Position numbers and translations under genes: made by a program. The notes under the pieces are model-generated. The model saw nothing but the letters and a program-made list of their open reading frames with translations. It was not told the DNA's origin and did not search any database. Positions 44,894 to 52,789 of a DNA stretch of 64,000 nucleotides are shown here, piece after piece; within the stretch, counting starts at the first letter, position 1, and each line of letters opens with the position of its first letter. Source of the stretch: Jeotgalibacillus sp. ET6 (GTDB lineage Bacteria; Bacillota; Bacilli; Bacillales; Jeotgalibacillaceae); the NCBI RefSeq assembly GCF_029667115.1, contig NZ_JARUIU010000001.1, forward strand, positions 310,001 to 374,000. The letters run 5' to 3'.

Positions 44894-45200
44894 ACATCAA
44901 CATTTTATACTTAGTAGCAACTCCAAATACAAAATGATCTGTTGAGCAAAAATACATTCATAACATCACTGAAAATTATCTATTTTCAGTGATAACTGAA
45001 CAGTAAATCTTGCTGGAGTTGATTTATTAAGATCAAATCAAGTGGTGTCATTTTTAAAAACAAAACCCAGGGTAGCATTACATCTTTTGAGGTACTAAAC
45101 TTTTACTTAGTAGTAACTCCGAATAAAAAATATTAATAACTTGAATGTAATAATGAAATAAAAGCTGAAACATAACGGACGACTATTATAAGGACGACCG
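44894..45200. repeat. Intergenic region with two 28-base direct repeats and an inverted repeat
   Basis: Direct copies at 44908-44935 and 45104-45131 start TACTTAGTAG and agree at 25 of 28 positions. Between them lies a perfect 12-base inverted repeat ATCACTGAAAAT / ATTTTCAGTGAT (44965-44993) with a five-base loop and no T-run. No open frame of substance. It could be the remnant of a small mobile element or a paired regulatory site. Confidence 0.5.
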
Positions 45201-45340
45201 GCGAAAAAATTGGCAGCTCCATTAAGATAGCACGTTCGCTTTAGCCTTCATAGTATAAAGGTTCACAGGAAAGTTAAGTCTGTTTAACTCACAGTAAAAC
45301 GGTCTGCGAGAGGCTGGGACGGAATTGTCCCAGCCTCTTT
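45201..45340 (+). repeat. Dispersed intergenic repeat ending in a terminator hairpin
   Basis: First module is degenerate (GCGAAAAAATTGGCAGCTCC then AAGATA); the end is a perfect hairpin GAGGCTGGGAC-GGAATT-GTCCCAGCCTC followed by TTT (45309-45340). It may act as terminator for transcription coming from the ThDP enzyme gene. Confidence 0.6.
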
Positions 45341-45375
45341 AATTTTTTTATAAATTGGGCAACAGGTGAAATAAA

Positions 45376-45384
45376 TGATATGAT
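45376..45384 (+). promoter_or_regulatory. Extended -10 promoter of speD
   Basis: TGATATGAT, an extended -10, with a weak -35 TTGGGC 18 bases upstream. Leader of about 87 bases to the ATG. Confidence 0.5.
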
Positions 45385-45477
45385 AGAACGCATAAAATCA
45401 TAAGTAAGCATCGTTTAGTGATAAGTTGAAAGGGTAAGATAAACTATAAACCCGTAATACATGAAGGAGTTTTGGCA

Positions 45478-46299
45478 ATGAAACTTTCGCAGGAAAAAAG
45501 AATTCAATTACACGAATTCAATAATTTAACTAAGTCATTAAGTTTTAATATGTACGATATATGTTATACAAAATCCAAAGAGGAAAGAGAAGCTTATATT
45601 GAATACATTGATGAGCAGTACAATGCTGACCGTTTGACTAAAATTTTAACTAATGTAGCGGACATAATTGGTGCTCATGTTTTAAATATTGCCAAGCAGG
45701 ATTATGTACCGCAGGGTGCAAGTGTAACGATTTTAGTATCAGAAGGACCGATAGTGGAAGTGCCAACAGATCATTTTGATGAATCTCCAGGACCGCTGCC
45801 GTCCATTGCAACTTTACAGCTCGATAAAAGCCATATTACGGTGCACACCTATCCCGAATATCACCCGCACGAGGGCATTAGCACGTTTCGGGCCGATATA
45901 GATGTCTCCACATGCGGAGAAATTTCTCCTTTAAAGGCACTAAATTATCTGATTCACTCTTTCGATACGGATATAATGACAATGGATTACCGGGTTAGAG
46001 GATTTACAAGAGACGTAGATGGTCATAAATTATTTATTGATCATGATATAAACTCAATTCAAAATTTTATTCCTGAAGAAATTAAAGAAGAATATGATAT
46101 GATCGATGTAAATGTGTATCCACAGAATATTTTCCATACAAAATGCAAACTGAAGGATTTTGACCTTAATAATTATCTTTTCGGCTATAAAAAAGATAAA
46201 CTTGGGGATGAAGAAATTAAGGACATTACCCATCGTTTAAAAATTGAAATGGATGAAATTTTTTATGGGAAAAATCTCCCTTCAAACATGAAAAAATAA
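45478..46299 (+). CDS. speD: S-adenosylmethionine decarboxylase proenzyme (long, E. coli type)
   Basis: 273 residues from the ATG at 45478; GAAGGAG eight bases upstream rejects the TTG at 45472. The self-cleavage site is Lys117-Ser118 in [16 protein letters not shown], followed by [20 protein letters not shown], so the chain splits to give a pyruvoyl cofactor at Ser118. It decarboxylates SAM for spermidine synthesis. The length matches the E. coli class, not the short (about 125 residues) SpeD usual in B. subtilis. No speE is adjacent. Confidence 0.93.
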   Translation: MKLSQEKRIQLHEFNNLTKSLSFNMYDICYTKSKEEREAYIEYIDEQYNADRLTKILTNVADIIGAHVLNIAKQDYVPQGASVTILVSEGPIVEVPTDHFDESPGPLPSIATLQLDKSHITVHTYPEYHPHEGISTFRADIDVSTCGEISPLKALNYLIHSFDTDIMTMDYRVRGFTRDVDGHKLFIDHDINSIQNFIPEEIKEEYDMIDVNVYPQNIFHTKCKLKDFDLNNYLFGYKKDKLGDEEIKDITHRLKIEMDEIFYGKNLPSNMKK

Positions 46300-46305
46300 A
46301 CATTG

Positions 46306-46339
46306 AAAGCTCTGATCTTTGAGATCAGAGCTTTTTTTT
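46306..46339. terminator. Terminator after speD
   Basis: AAGCTCTGATCT-TTG-AGATCAGAGCTT, then T6. Its T-run overlaps the stop codon of the convergent sspP. Confidence 0.92.
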
Positions 46340-46463
46340 ACATATCATGACCGCTGTTTTTATTTTGCCTTGAATGGTTTTGGTTTTTAACTTTATGAGA
46401 ACCGCTCATCGGTTTTGGCTGTGTGGTTTCTGACTGCTTATTATTTTCTTGTTTTTTTGACAT
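46338..46463 (-). CDS. sspP: Minor small acid-soluble spore protein P (SspP)
   Basis: 41 residues with the family pattern: a polar N-terminus KKQENNKQSETTQPKPM, then the core SGSHKVKNQNHSRQNKNSGHDM. The 'SGS-KVKN-NH-RQ' block and final HDM match SspP of B. subtilis, a minor SASP of the spore core. AGGAGGTG lies six bases before the ATG at 46463. In B. subtilis sspO-sspP lie next to citB; here sspP is 41 kb away from acnA, so the order has been rearranged. Likely expressed late in the forespore. Confidence 0.85.
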   Translation of the reverse strand: MSKKQENNKQSETTQPKPMSGSHKVKNQNHSRQNKNSGHDM

Positions 46464-46540
46464 GTCCTTCACCTCCTGGTTTAGTTTGATCAGACTGATG
46501 CATTTTAAACATTGATGTGAAAATTTTAATTTAAAGAGGT

Positions 46541-46589
46541 TTGCTTTTTCATTCTAAAATAAGTAGAATAACGATATACATAAAATATC
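46541..46589 (+). promoter_or_regulatory. PadR-gene promoter with two dyads
   Basis: -35 TTGCTT (46541-46546), 17-base spacer, -10 TAGAAT (46564-46569). One dyad ATTCTA-N7-TAGAAT includes the -10; a second GATAT-N7-ATATC (46573-46589) covers the start site. PadR proteins usually bind such AT-rich dyads and repress themselves. Confidence 0.5.
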
Positions 46590-46604
46590 TAGGTAGGTGA
46601 TTAT

Positions 46605-46952
46605 ATGTTCAATCGGGAGTTAGTGAAAGGGAGTACGTCATTGCTGATGCTTCAGCTGCTCATAGAGAGAGATATGTACGGATATGAATTAGTTAAAGAA
46701 TTGGAAGCAAGAAGTGACCAGGATATAAGTATGAAGGAAGGGACGATGTATCCTGCTCTTCATAAATTAGAAAAGCAGGGGTATATTGAATTTTATTGGC
46801 AGGAACAACCGAAAGGTGCTGCCCGTAAATATTATCGAATTACAGAACCAGGTAAAAAACTTCTTCAAGAAAAAACAGATGAATGGGTAAAGTTCGTAGG
46901 TGTCATTAATAAAGTGATGGGGAGAGCTAAGAATGGACCAGCTGAAGATTGA
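46605..46952 (+). CDS. PadR-family transcriptional regulator
   Basis: 115 residues. Winged-helix pattern with [21 protein letters not shown], then [20 protein letters not shown] and [12 protein letters not shown]. PadR proteins are dimeric repressors that sense ligands or envelope stress. It overlaps the next gene (HAAS protein) by 20 bases. That pairing, PadR next to a HAAS membrane protein, is a recurring two-gene cassette in Firmicutes in which the regulator controls the membrane partner. Confidence 0.9.
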   Translation: MFNRELVKGSTSLLMLQLLIERDMYGYELVKELEARSDQDISMKEGTMYPALHKLEKQGYIEFYWQEQPKGAARKYYRITEPGKKLLQEKTDEWVKFVGVINKVMGRAKNGPAED

Positions 46953-47577
46953 ATATCTTACCAAGCTGGACAATGAGCTTCGGCGTCATCCTAATAGAGA
47001 ATCGATCCTTGAAGAGTATGAAATCCATCTGGAAGAAATGATCGCAGAATTACAATTTACAAAAGACGAAATTGAAGAAGTCAGTAATAGGGATATAACA
47101 GAACGATTAGGAGATCCACAAGAAATCGCACGGTTATGGCTGGAGGAAAAATCTGTTACTCCGGATAATATGAAATGGCTGTTTATCAGCTACAACATTT
47201 TAATTTTTCTGGGGGGAGGATTGTTAACCTTATTTTATAATATGTATGAGTGGTCATGGGTTCAAAATATCTGGATCATTTTAACCAGCATACCTGTTTT
47301 TATCAGCGTGATCTACTTGTTTTTCTGGGCTCTTCTTGGTTATGAAATAGGGAAAGGGTTTGGATATAAAGGCCATTCACTTCTTAGAAAAACGTTTATC
47401 TTTTCATTGGTTCCCAATATCACGTTGATGCTGCTGGTTGTCTTTGAAATTATCCCTCAGGATTGGTTTGCTCCCTTATTGTCTCATGAGTTTATTTTAA
47501 GCTGCATTGCTTTTACGATTATCCTGTATCCAATTAGTTATTTAAGCTATAAATGGGGAAGAAGAGCCTCTGTCTAA
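46933..47577 (+). CDS. HAAS-domain membrane protein (DUF1700-like)
   Basis: 214 residues. The first 70 form a cytoplasmic HAAS domain ([29 protein letters not shown], residues 6-34, then [17 protein letters not shown]). Four or so membrane spans follow (about 82-205). Such proteins are controlled by adjacent PadR regulators; their role is probably envelope sensing. AGCTAAG-type weak ribosome site with translation likely coupled to padR through the overlap. Confidence 0.8.
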   Translation: MDQLKIEYLTKLDNELRRHPNRESILEEYEIHLEEMIAELQFTKDEIEEVSNRDITERLGDPQEIARLWLEEKSVTPDNMKWLFISYNILIFLGGGLLTLFYNMYEWSWVQNIWIILTSIPVFISVIYLFFWALLGYEIGKGFGYKGHSLLRKTFIFSLVPNITLMLLVVFEIIPQDWFAPLLSHEFILSCIAFTIILYPISYLSYKWGRRASV

Positions 47578-47657
47578 GGGGCCTATTATTTATCTTTATA
47601 CCTAGATTTTCTATGCTTATATACATAGAATTACTATGTATTTTAAAAGGGGGAAAT

Positions 47658-49127
47658 ATGTTGAATAGTACCATTACTTTAAACCAATGGTGGATCTTAA
47701 TCTGTAGTCTTTTTTTAGGGTTTGTGTTAGATAAACTAATTTTCGTCCCAAAAGCAGGCATTTCATATGTTATTTTTATCATTTTGTTTTATACTATCTT
47801 CTTTATCATTCTCAGGAGTATTCCTTTATACAACAGACGTATGGGGAACTTCTTATTGCTTTGTATCCTGGTTCTGTCCTTAAACTATTTTTTATATGAT
47901 CAAATGATTTTTTATTTGCTCAATTTTCTAGTTATACCTGCCTTTATGTTTTTACATTACCTGTTAAGCATACAACCTAAAAACACCTCCAGCTTTTTTA
48001 TTCCGCATACAATCATTCGGTTCGGGCTAAAGAAATTGAGAGTGTCTGTTAATCAAATCGTGCTTTTATTCATGTATTGTACCCGCTTATTCAGTCGAAA
48101 TATAGATGAGCAAAAAAGAAAGGTATGGTCAAAAGTTTTCTATGGCCTGTTGTTGTCCATTCCGCTTCTTTTCATTGTGATTGTGTTGTTAATGTCATCA
48201 GATCTTTACTTTACAACTATACTGACTCAAATCCCTTCGTGGTTTACTCTGCTTTCAGTAAATACTTTACAGGATATTTTGCTCATTCTGCTGTTCGGAT
48301 GTTTATTTTATGGGGTTTTCCAAGCTGCGTTTGTTTATACAGAATCTTTGACTTCAAACAATCCGGACCAAATAAAAGCATTTGATCAAATCATTGTCAT
48401 GACGCTGCTCGTTCTATTGAACCTCGTCTATCTTTTTTATCTGGTAATTCAGTTCGCGTACTTTTTTAATGGTGATCTCGCAGAGGGTTTCACATACGCA
48501 GAGTATGCGCGACGTGGTTTTTTTGAACTTGTAACGATTACCATGATCAATCTTACTGTTACTGTTTTCATCCTTCATTTTGTAAAACAGGACCATACAT
48601 TCTATAAGAAAATCATTCAAATCCTGCTTAGTATTCTGCTGGGGAGCAGTTTACTTATATTGATTTCTGCATTTATGCGGTTGCATCTATATGAACAGGC
48701 GTACGGTTTTACCTTCACTAGAATTCTGGTTCACACCTTTATCATTTTTCTCTTTGTTATTATTATTTACACGATTATAAAAGTATGGCTTCAGCGTTTA
48801 TCCTTGCTTCATTTTTATTTTCTTTCCTCCCTGATTTTCTATTGTAGTATAAATATCATTAACATTGATAGCATCGTGGTTGATAGAAATTTGGAACGAT
48901 ATAAATTAACCGGAAAAATCGACTTGTATTATCTTAACGAAATGTCTGACACCGGTAAATTAGGACTGATTGAATTGCATGAGCTCAATTCGGAACTTGA
49001 GGGACTTGAGAACTTATTGCAGGAAATAAAAGAAGAGAGGCTCCAAACTCAATCTGACAAGTGGCAAGCCTATAATCTGACAAAGCAGGAATTAGACAGA
49101 AAATTACAGGAGCTGACTATTAATTAA
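47658..49127 (+). CDS. DUF4173/DUF4153-type polytopic membrane protein
   Basis: 489 residues from the ATG at 47658, preceded by AAAGGGGGA; a longer frame overlaps the HAAS gene end and is rejected. About twelve spans up to residue 400, then YAEYARRGFFELVTITMINL, the signature block of DUF4173. The last 80 residues are polar and helical (LNEMSDTGKLGLIELHEL, LQEIKEERLQTQ), probably a cytoplasmic coiled coil. Function unknown. Following padR and HAAS, it may be the effector of that sensor cassette. Confidence 0.75.
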   Translation: MLNSTITLNQWWILICSLFLGFVLDKLIFVPKAGISYVIFIILFYTIFFIILRSIPLYNRRMGNFLLLCILVLSLNYFLYDQMIFYLLNFLVIPAFMFLHYLLSIQPKNTSSFFIPHTIIRFGLKKLRVSVNQIVLLFMYCTRLFSRNIDEQKRKVWSKVFYGLLLSIPLLFIVIVLLMSSDLYFTTILTQIPSWFTLLSVNTLQDILLILLFGCLFYGVFQAAFVYTESLTSNNPDQIKAFDQIIVMTLLVLLNLVYLFYLVIQFAYFFNGDLAEGFTYAEYARRGFFELVTITMINLTVTVFILHFVKQDHTFYKKIIQILLSILLGSSLLILISAFMRLHLYEQAYGFTFTRILVHTFIIFLFVIIIYTIIKVWLQRLSLLHFYFLSSLIFYCSINIINIDSIVVDRNLERYKLTGKIDLYYLNEMSDTGKLGLIELHELNSELEGLENLLQEIKEERLQTQSDKWQAYNLTKQELDRKLQELTIN

Positions 49128-49178
49128 TATACTTTTGAGCATACTATTTAACATCTTAAAATAAGGGAGAGAGTATAC

Positions 49179-49442
49179 ATGGCAACAAGAGATTCTGTAC
49201 AGCATTGTCTGGATCATTGTGAGGAAGCAATTTTAACTGCACAAACGGAATATGATAAGGCATCTTTACAGGAACATTGGAATGATGAAGAGTACACGCA
49301 GGCACAGCTTCAGCTTGAGCAGGCTTTTATGGATCTTGAAAAGCTTATGAAATCAGCAAATGAAGAACAGGAAGATACACTTCAAAGAAAAAGGCTTCAA
49401 ATTCAGGAGATGCAAAATAAGATGCAGCTGCTGCGTCATTAA
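49179..49442 (+). CDS. ytzC: YtzC-like small protein (DUF2524)
   Basis: 87 residues, helical: MATRDSVQHCLDHCEEAI, then EYDKASLQEHWNDEEYTQAQLQLE (residues 24-47), and a heptad C-terminus LQRKRLQIQEMQNKMQLL. This is the DUF2524 pattern of B. subtilis YtzC, function unknown. GGGAGAGAG precedes the ATG. It ends in a strong terminator, so it may be the last gene of the padR cluster. Confidence 0.75.
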   Translation: MATRDSVQHCLDHCEEAILTAQTEYDKASLQEHWNDEEYTQAQLQLEQAFMDLEKLMKSANEEQEDTLQRKRLQIQEMQNKMQLLRH

Positions 49443-49447
49443 ATTCC

Positions 49448-49485
49448 AGCCCAACACTCAGCGAAGAGAGTGTTGGGCTTTTTTG
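49448..49485 (+). terminator. Terminator after ytzC-like gene
   Basis: AGCCCAACACTC pairs perfectly with GAGTGTTGGGCT, then TTTTTT. Confidence 0.93.
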
Positions 49486-49531
49486 AAACTTTTACCTTTT
49501 ATAGACGTATAAACGGGTAGGAGGGATGGAT

Positions 49532-50494
49532 ATGTGGAATCAGTTAGTGGAAGAACAGATTGCTTTGCAAGGAGAAATAGCTGCCAGAAATAAACTCATA
49601 AGAAGAAAAAATATCCTTGAAGAAGAATTACATAACCAGAAAAGAAAAAGAGACCAAGCATATCAATTGTTTACGAAAGAACAGCAGGATGTCCATGATC
49701 TTGACCAATTTTCGTTTATCAACTTATTTCGAGAAGTGACCGGGAAAAAAGAACAAATGCGGAAACGGGAACTCGCTCAAGCTGCTGAGGCAGAACTAAA
49801 GTGTAATGAAGGGGATAAAATGGTTCGTGATGTGCAGAAGGACTATGAGGCGGTAGTAAAGAAACTTCAAAATCCTATTTGGACGGGATTGGACCAGGAG
49901 TGGGACCTTCTTATGGAGAAAAAAGAAAACTGGCTTCGATCGCACACGCAAACTCAGCGCCAGCAATTGGATTCTCTACAGATTTTAAGAAGAGATTTAG
50001 ATACGCTGGTTATTGAAATGAATGAAGCGTTGACAGCAGGAGAAAAAGCTTTGCTTGCACTTGAAAATGCTTTCAAACATATGCAATCTGCTAAGGATAT
50101 GTCGACTTGGGATACGTTTCTTGGCGGAGGGTTGATTGCTACAGCCATGAAGCACAGCAGACTGGACGACTCAGAAGACGCCATCCATAAAGCGCAGTTG
50201 GAATTGCAACGGTTTGAAACGGAGCTGCAGGATATAGATAATGTATTTTCGGATGACCTTAGAATTGATAGGGGATCGTTCCTCACGTTCGCAGATTACT
50301 TTTTTGATGATCTCTTTTCTGAATGGACGGTTCATTCAAGAATCAATAAAACCATGGATAATTTAAAGAACGTCCTTCATCAGGCAGAGCAGACGTGTGA
50401 AGACCTAAAGGTACAAATAACGAATGCGGAAGACCAACTCGCTGAAGTAATGAACGATACCAATGCACTGGTTGAAGGGATGGAATTATATTAG
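49532..50494 (+). CDS. Coiled-coil protein of unknown function
   Basis: 320 residues from the ATG at 49532 (TAGGAGGG seven bases upstream; the ATG at 49526 abuts it). Long helices with heptads at about 5-60, 75-120, 135-185 and 275-318; the middle has a distinct globular-looking region FINLFREVTGKKEQMRKRE and TWDTFLGGGLIATAMKHSRLDDSED. No signal or transmembrane segment. I recognise no family. The Gly-rich FLGGGLIATAMKHS loop between coiled coils is the most conserved-looking part and could be a functional site. Confidence 0.7.
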   Translation: MWNQLVEEQIALQGEIAARNKLIRRKNILEEELHNQKRKRDQAYQLFTKEQQDVHDLDQFSFINLFREVTGKKEQMRKRELAQAAEAELKCNEGDKMVRDVQKDYEAVVKKLQNPIWTGLDQEWDLLMEKKENWLRSHTQTQRQQLDSLQILRRDLDTLVIEMNEALTAGEKALLALENAFKHMQSAKDMSTWDTFLGGGLIATAMKHSRLDDSEDAIHKAQLELQRFETELQDIDNVFSDDLRIDRGSFLTFADYFFDDLFSEWTVHSRINKTMDNLKNVLHQAEQTCEDLKVQITNAEDQLAEVMNDTNALVEGMELY

Positions 50495-50604
50495 GAAACG
50501 GTCTTTAATTGATTTTTTGTTTGAGATCTGTGACTTACAGCTTCCAAAATAAACAGCTTGTCCTGAGCACTTAGCATTCTCCAGCTTTTCACTTTTATTT
50601 TCAT
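50491..50604 (-). CDS. Possible small protein of 37 residues
   Basis: Begins MKIKVKSWRMLSAQDKLFIL and ends LKTVS. AAAGGAGG lies eight bases before the ATG at 50604, an excellent site, and the frame has no rare features. Its stop overlaps that of the coiled-coil gene. No family recognised. The size and basic helix LSAQDKLFILEA might suit a regulator or toxin-type peptide, which is inference. Confidence 0.4.
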   Translation of the reverse strand: MKIKVKSWRMLSAQDKLFILEAVSHRSQTKNQLKTVS

Positions 50605-50934
50605 TTTTATTTCCTCCTTTTGGTTATAATTATTACTAGTTCTTTACCTTGATTATTCATGAACGAAACAACAAAAGTTTCTACAATATGTTTCTGTCTG
50701 TTTCCTGCATCGTCATGATTCGCAGCTTATTAATAAATTGTATGTTTGTTTTCAGGGAGATATGCCAGATAATGTACGCATTGTAAAAAGAACTTTTATT
50801 AAACAACATTAAGAAGCAGCAAAACGCGCTTTTATATCAATTTTATGATTAAATCGCCATTTTTTCTTCCCTTTTTACTATCCATTTCTTCTGCTCTCAG
50901 GAAGGGTATCGATGCCACTTCATGAAAATACTGG
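50605..50934. other. Intergenic stretch of about 330 bases
   Basis: AT-rich. It contains a short open tract (GATATGCCAGATAATG to TAA near 50760-50812) that could be the tail of a decayed gene, but nothing I can support as a gene. Confidence 0.4.
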
Positions 50935-50963
50935 TTGATAACACATAGAAGTTTATGTACGAT
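50935..50963 (+). promoter_or_regulatory. Promoter of the DUF6241-like gene
   Basis: -35 TTGATA (50935-50940), 17-base spacer, -10 TACGAT (50958-50963), start site about 30 bases before the TTG codon. Confidence 0.55.
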
Positions 50964-50999
50964 GAATAAAGAGCGAATAGTTGAAAGAGGTGCTGATCT

Positions 51000-51611
51000 T
51001 TGTCAAGAAAAGTTGTTTTAATTGTTTTAAGCGGACTGATTGCAGCAGGTTTAATTGCTTGGAGTTCCTATGAATGGCTTGACAAAGGAGATCAACTTCA
51101 AAAATCTGAGAATGAACAGGGCGAAGCCGAAGATCCACCTTCTGCTGCAGCTGGCGATTCTGATGAAAAAGAAGAGGAATTTACTGAAGAATCCAGAGCA
51201 GCTGCTGCCGGAACAATAACGGATGAGGACTTAGAGCAGTACGAAAAAGAGGGATTAAATCCTTTTAAAAAGAAGGTAAGTCAGGATGAGTTGGATGACT
51301 ATCATTACCAGGAATACATCCACGGCATGACTCATCAGAAAATAAAAGCAAGTAAAAAATGGGGCTTTTATGAAATACATCCAAAGAGAATTGAGTGGCT
51401 TTTAGAAGGACTCGATAAGTCTACGAAAATTACAACGGAAAATAAAGCTGTTTATCGGGAAATTCTTTCAAATTGGAAAGAAGGAGATTTCTCCAAAATT
51501 GATAAAGAACACAATAAAATTTGGAGAATGCAGGACGGCACTGTAGGAGAAGCAACGGGGATATTAAGTACTGAAGAAGAGCAGCAATATATTGAGAGCA
51601 TGGCAAATTAA
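51000..51611 (+). CDS. Membrane-anchored protein, DUF6241-like
   Basis: 203 residues from a TTG eight bases after AAAGAGGTG. One N-terminal span (about 4-22), then an acidic disordered linker (EGEAEDPPSAAAGDSDEKEE), then a helical domain with NPFKKKVSQDELDDYHYQEY and HGMTHQKIKASKKWGFYEIH. This is the pattern of DUF6241 proteins of bacilli; role unknown. The domain is outside the membrane if the N-in rule holds. It is followed 31 bases later by a metallophosphoesterase. Confidence 0.6.
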   Translation: MSRKVVLIVLSGLIAAGLIAWSSYEWLDKGDQLQKSENEQGEAEDPPSAAAGDSDEKEEEFTEESRAAAAGTITDEDLEQYEKEGLNPFKKKVSQDELDDYHYQEYIHGMTHQKIKASKKWGFYEIHPKRIEWLLEGLDKSTKITTENKAVYREILSNWKEGDFSKIDKEHNKIWRMQDGTVGEATGILSTEEEQQYIESMAN

Positions 51612-51642
51612 ACTCATTTCAACTGAGGAAAGGGAAAAGTAA

Positions 51643-52740
51643 ATGACCGTTTCTCAACTTTTAACCATCGGACTTTCTATTTTCTTATATGGTCTGCTCT
51701 CTTACTATATAGCTCATAACGGGTGGAAATGGCTTGAAGCAGCAAAGATTCCTATTAAAAAAAGATGGTACGGCCTGCTGATTCTAGTACTTACTTTCTC
51801 TTATTTGATCGGCAGAGGCACTTCATCATATTATTTTGAATTAGCAGGAGCCTATTGGTTTATTGTAATTGGCTACAGTCTGCTTCTTCTGCCCGCTGCC
51901 AATCTTGTTGTCTGGTTCTTCAAAAAACAGAAAAATGATATGTTTATCTATTGGACCGGAATCACAGTAATAGGAGTATATCTCTTTATCTTTCTATATG
52001 GCAGCTATAACGCATGGAGTCCAATTACTAGAACATATGAGATTCAAATACAAAAGCCTTCTCCTTACCGTGAGCTTCAGGTTTTAATGGTGTCAGATCT
52101 GCATTTGGGACCCATTGTAGGGATCAATCACCTGAAACGTCTTACAAAGCTTTCTGAAAGCATTCAGCCTGATATTATTTTAATTCCCGGTGATATTATT
52201 GATGATAATCTGGCTCCGTTTGTTAAGCAGGAAATGGGCAGTGAACTTGGTAAACTTACCGCGCCGCTTGGCGTTTTTGCTGTTTTGGGCAATCATGAGT
52301 ATTACGGGGACGATCTGGATGAAATAATAGAGGAAATGGAAGATATTGAAATCAGAATGCTACTTGATGAGTCAGAGCTCATTGAAGATTCTTTTTATTT
52401 AAGTGGGAGAAAAGATCTGACAGATCCTGAACGTTTGTCAGTTGATGAATTAGTGGATGGATTAGATGAAACCCTTCCGATTATCATGCTTGATCATCAG
52501 CCTGTAGAAATTGAAGAGGCGATGAAAGGAGGGGTGGATGTTCTTCTTTCCGGACACACCCATAAAGGACAGGCAGCTCCTGCTAATCTAATTACAGATA
52601 TGCTTTATGAAAATGATTGGGGTTATCTGCAGAAGGGAAATCTCCATTCTTTTGTATCTTCCGGTTTTGGCACTTGGGGACCGCCGATTCGGATAGGAAG
52701 CAGAGCAGAGGTTATGGTAATTAACATTTCATTTAATTGA
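51643..52740 (+). CDS. Membrane-bound metallophosphoesterase (YkuE/YaeI type)
   Basis: 365 residues. Four membrane spans in the first 130, then a calcineurin-like domain: VSDLHLGP, PGDIIDD, LGNHEYYG, MLDHQPVEI and LSGHTHKGQ, giving the full set of metal ligands for a di-metal phosphatase. The fold of YkuE/YaeI acts on UDP-sugar lipids or related phosphoesters; the substrate here is unknown. It may be co-transcribed with the DUF6241-like gene. A bidirectional terminator follows. Confidence 0.87.
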   Translation: MTVSQLLTIGLSIFLYGLLSYYIAHNGWKWLEAAKIPIKKRWYGLLILVLTFSYLIGRGTSSYYFELAGAYWFIVIGYSLLLLPAANLVVWFFKKQKNDMFIYWTGITVIGVYLFIFLYGSYNAWSPITRTYEIQIQKPSPYRELQVLMVSDLHLGPIVGINHLKRLTKLSESIQPDIILIPGDIIDDNLAPFVKQEMGSELGKLTAPLGVFAVLGNHEYYGDDLDEIIEEMEDIEIRMLLDESELIEDSFYLSGRKDLTDPERLSVDELVDGLDETLPIIMLDHQPVEIEEAMKGGVDVLLSGHTHKGQAAPANLITDMLYENDWGYLQKGNLHSFVSSGFGTWGPPIRIGSRAEVMVINISFN

Positions 52741-52748
52741 TGGAAAAA

Positions 52749-52785
52749 AGCTTGCGGCAAAAGATGATTGCTGCAAGCTATTTTT
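52749..52785. terminator. Terminator between the phosphoesterase gene and ssuD
   Basis: AGCTTGC(G)GCAA pairs with TTGC(T)GCAAGCT, then ATTTTT; A-run on the opposite side. Confidence 0.8.
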
Positions 52786-52789
52786 GTGA

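Noticed and set aside
50950-50963. TATGTAC-containing stretch resembling the core of a B. subtilis Ter site.
   Set aside because: Only a short core agrees, and it coincides with a good sigma-A promoter; the flanking Ter bases do not match.
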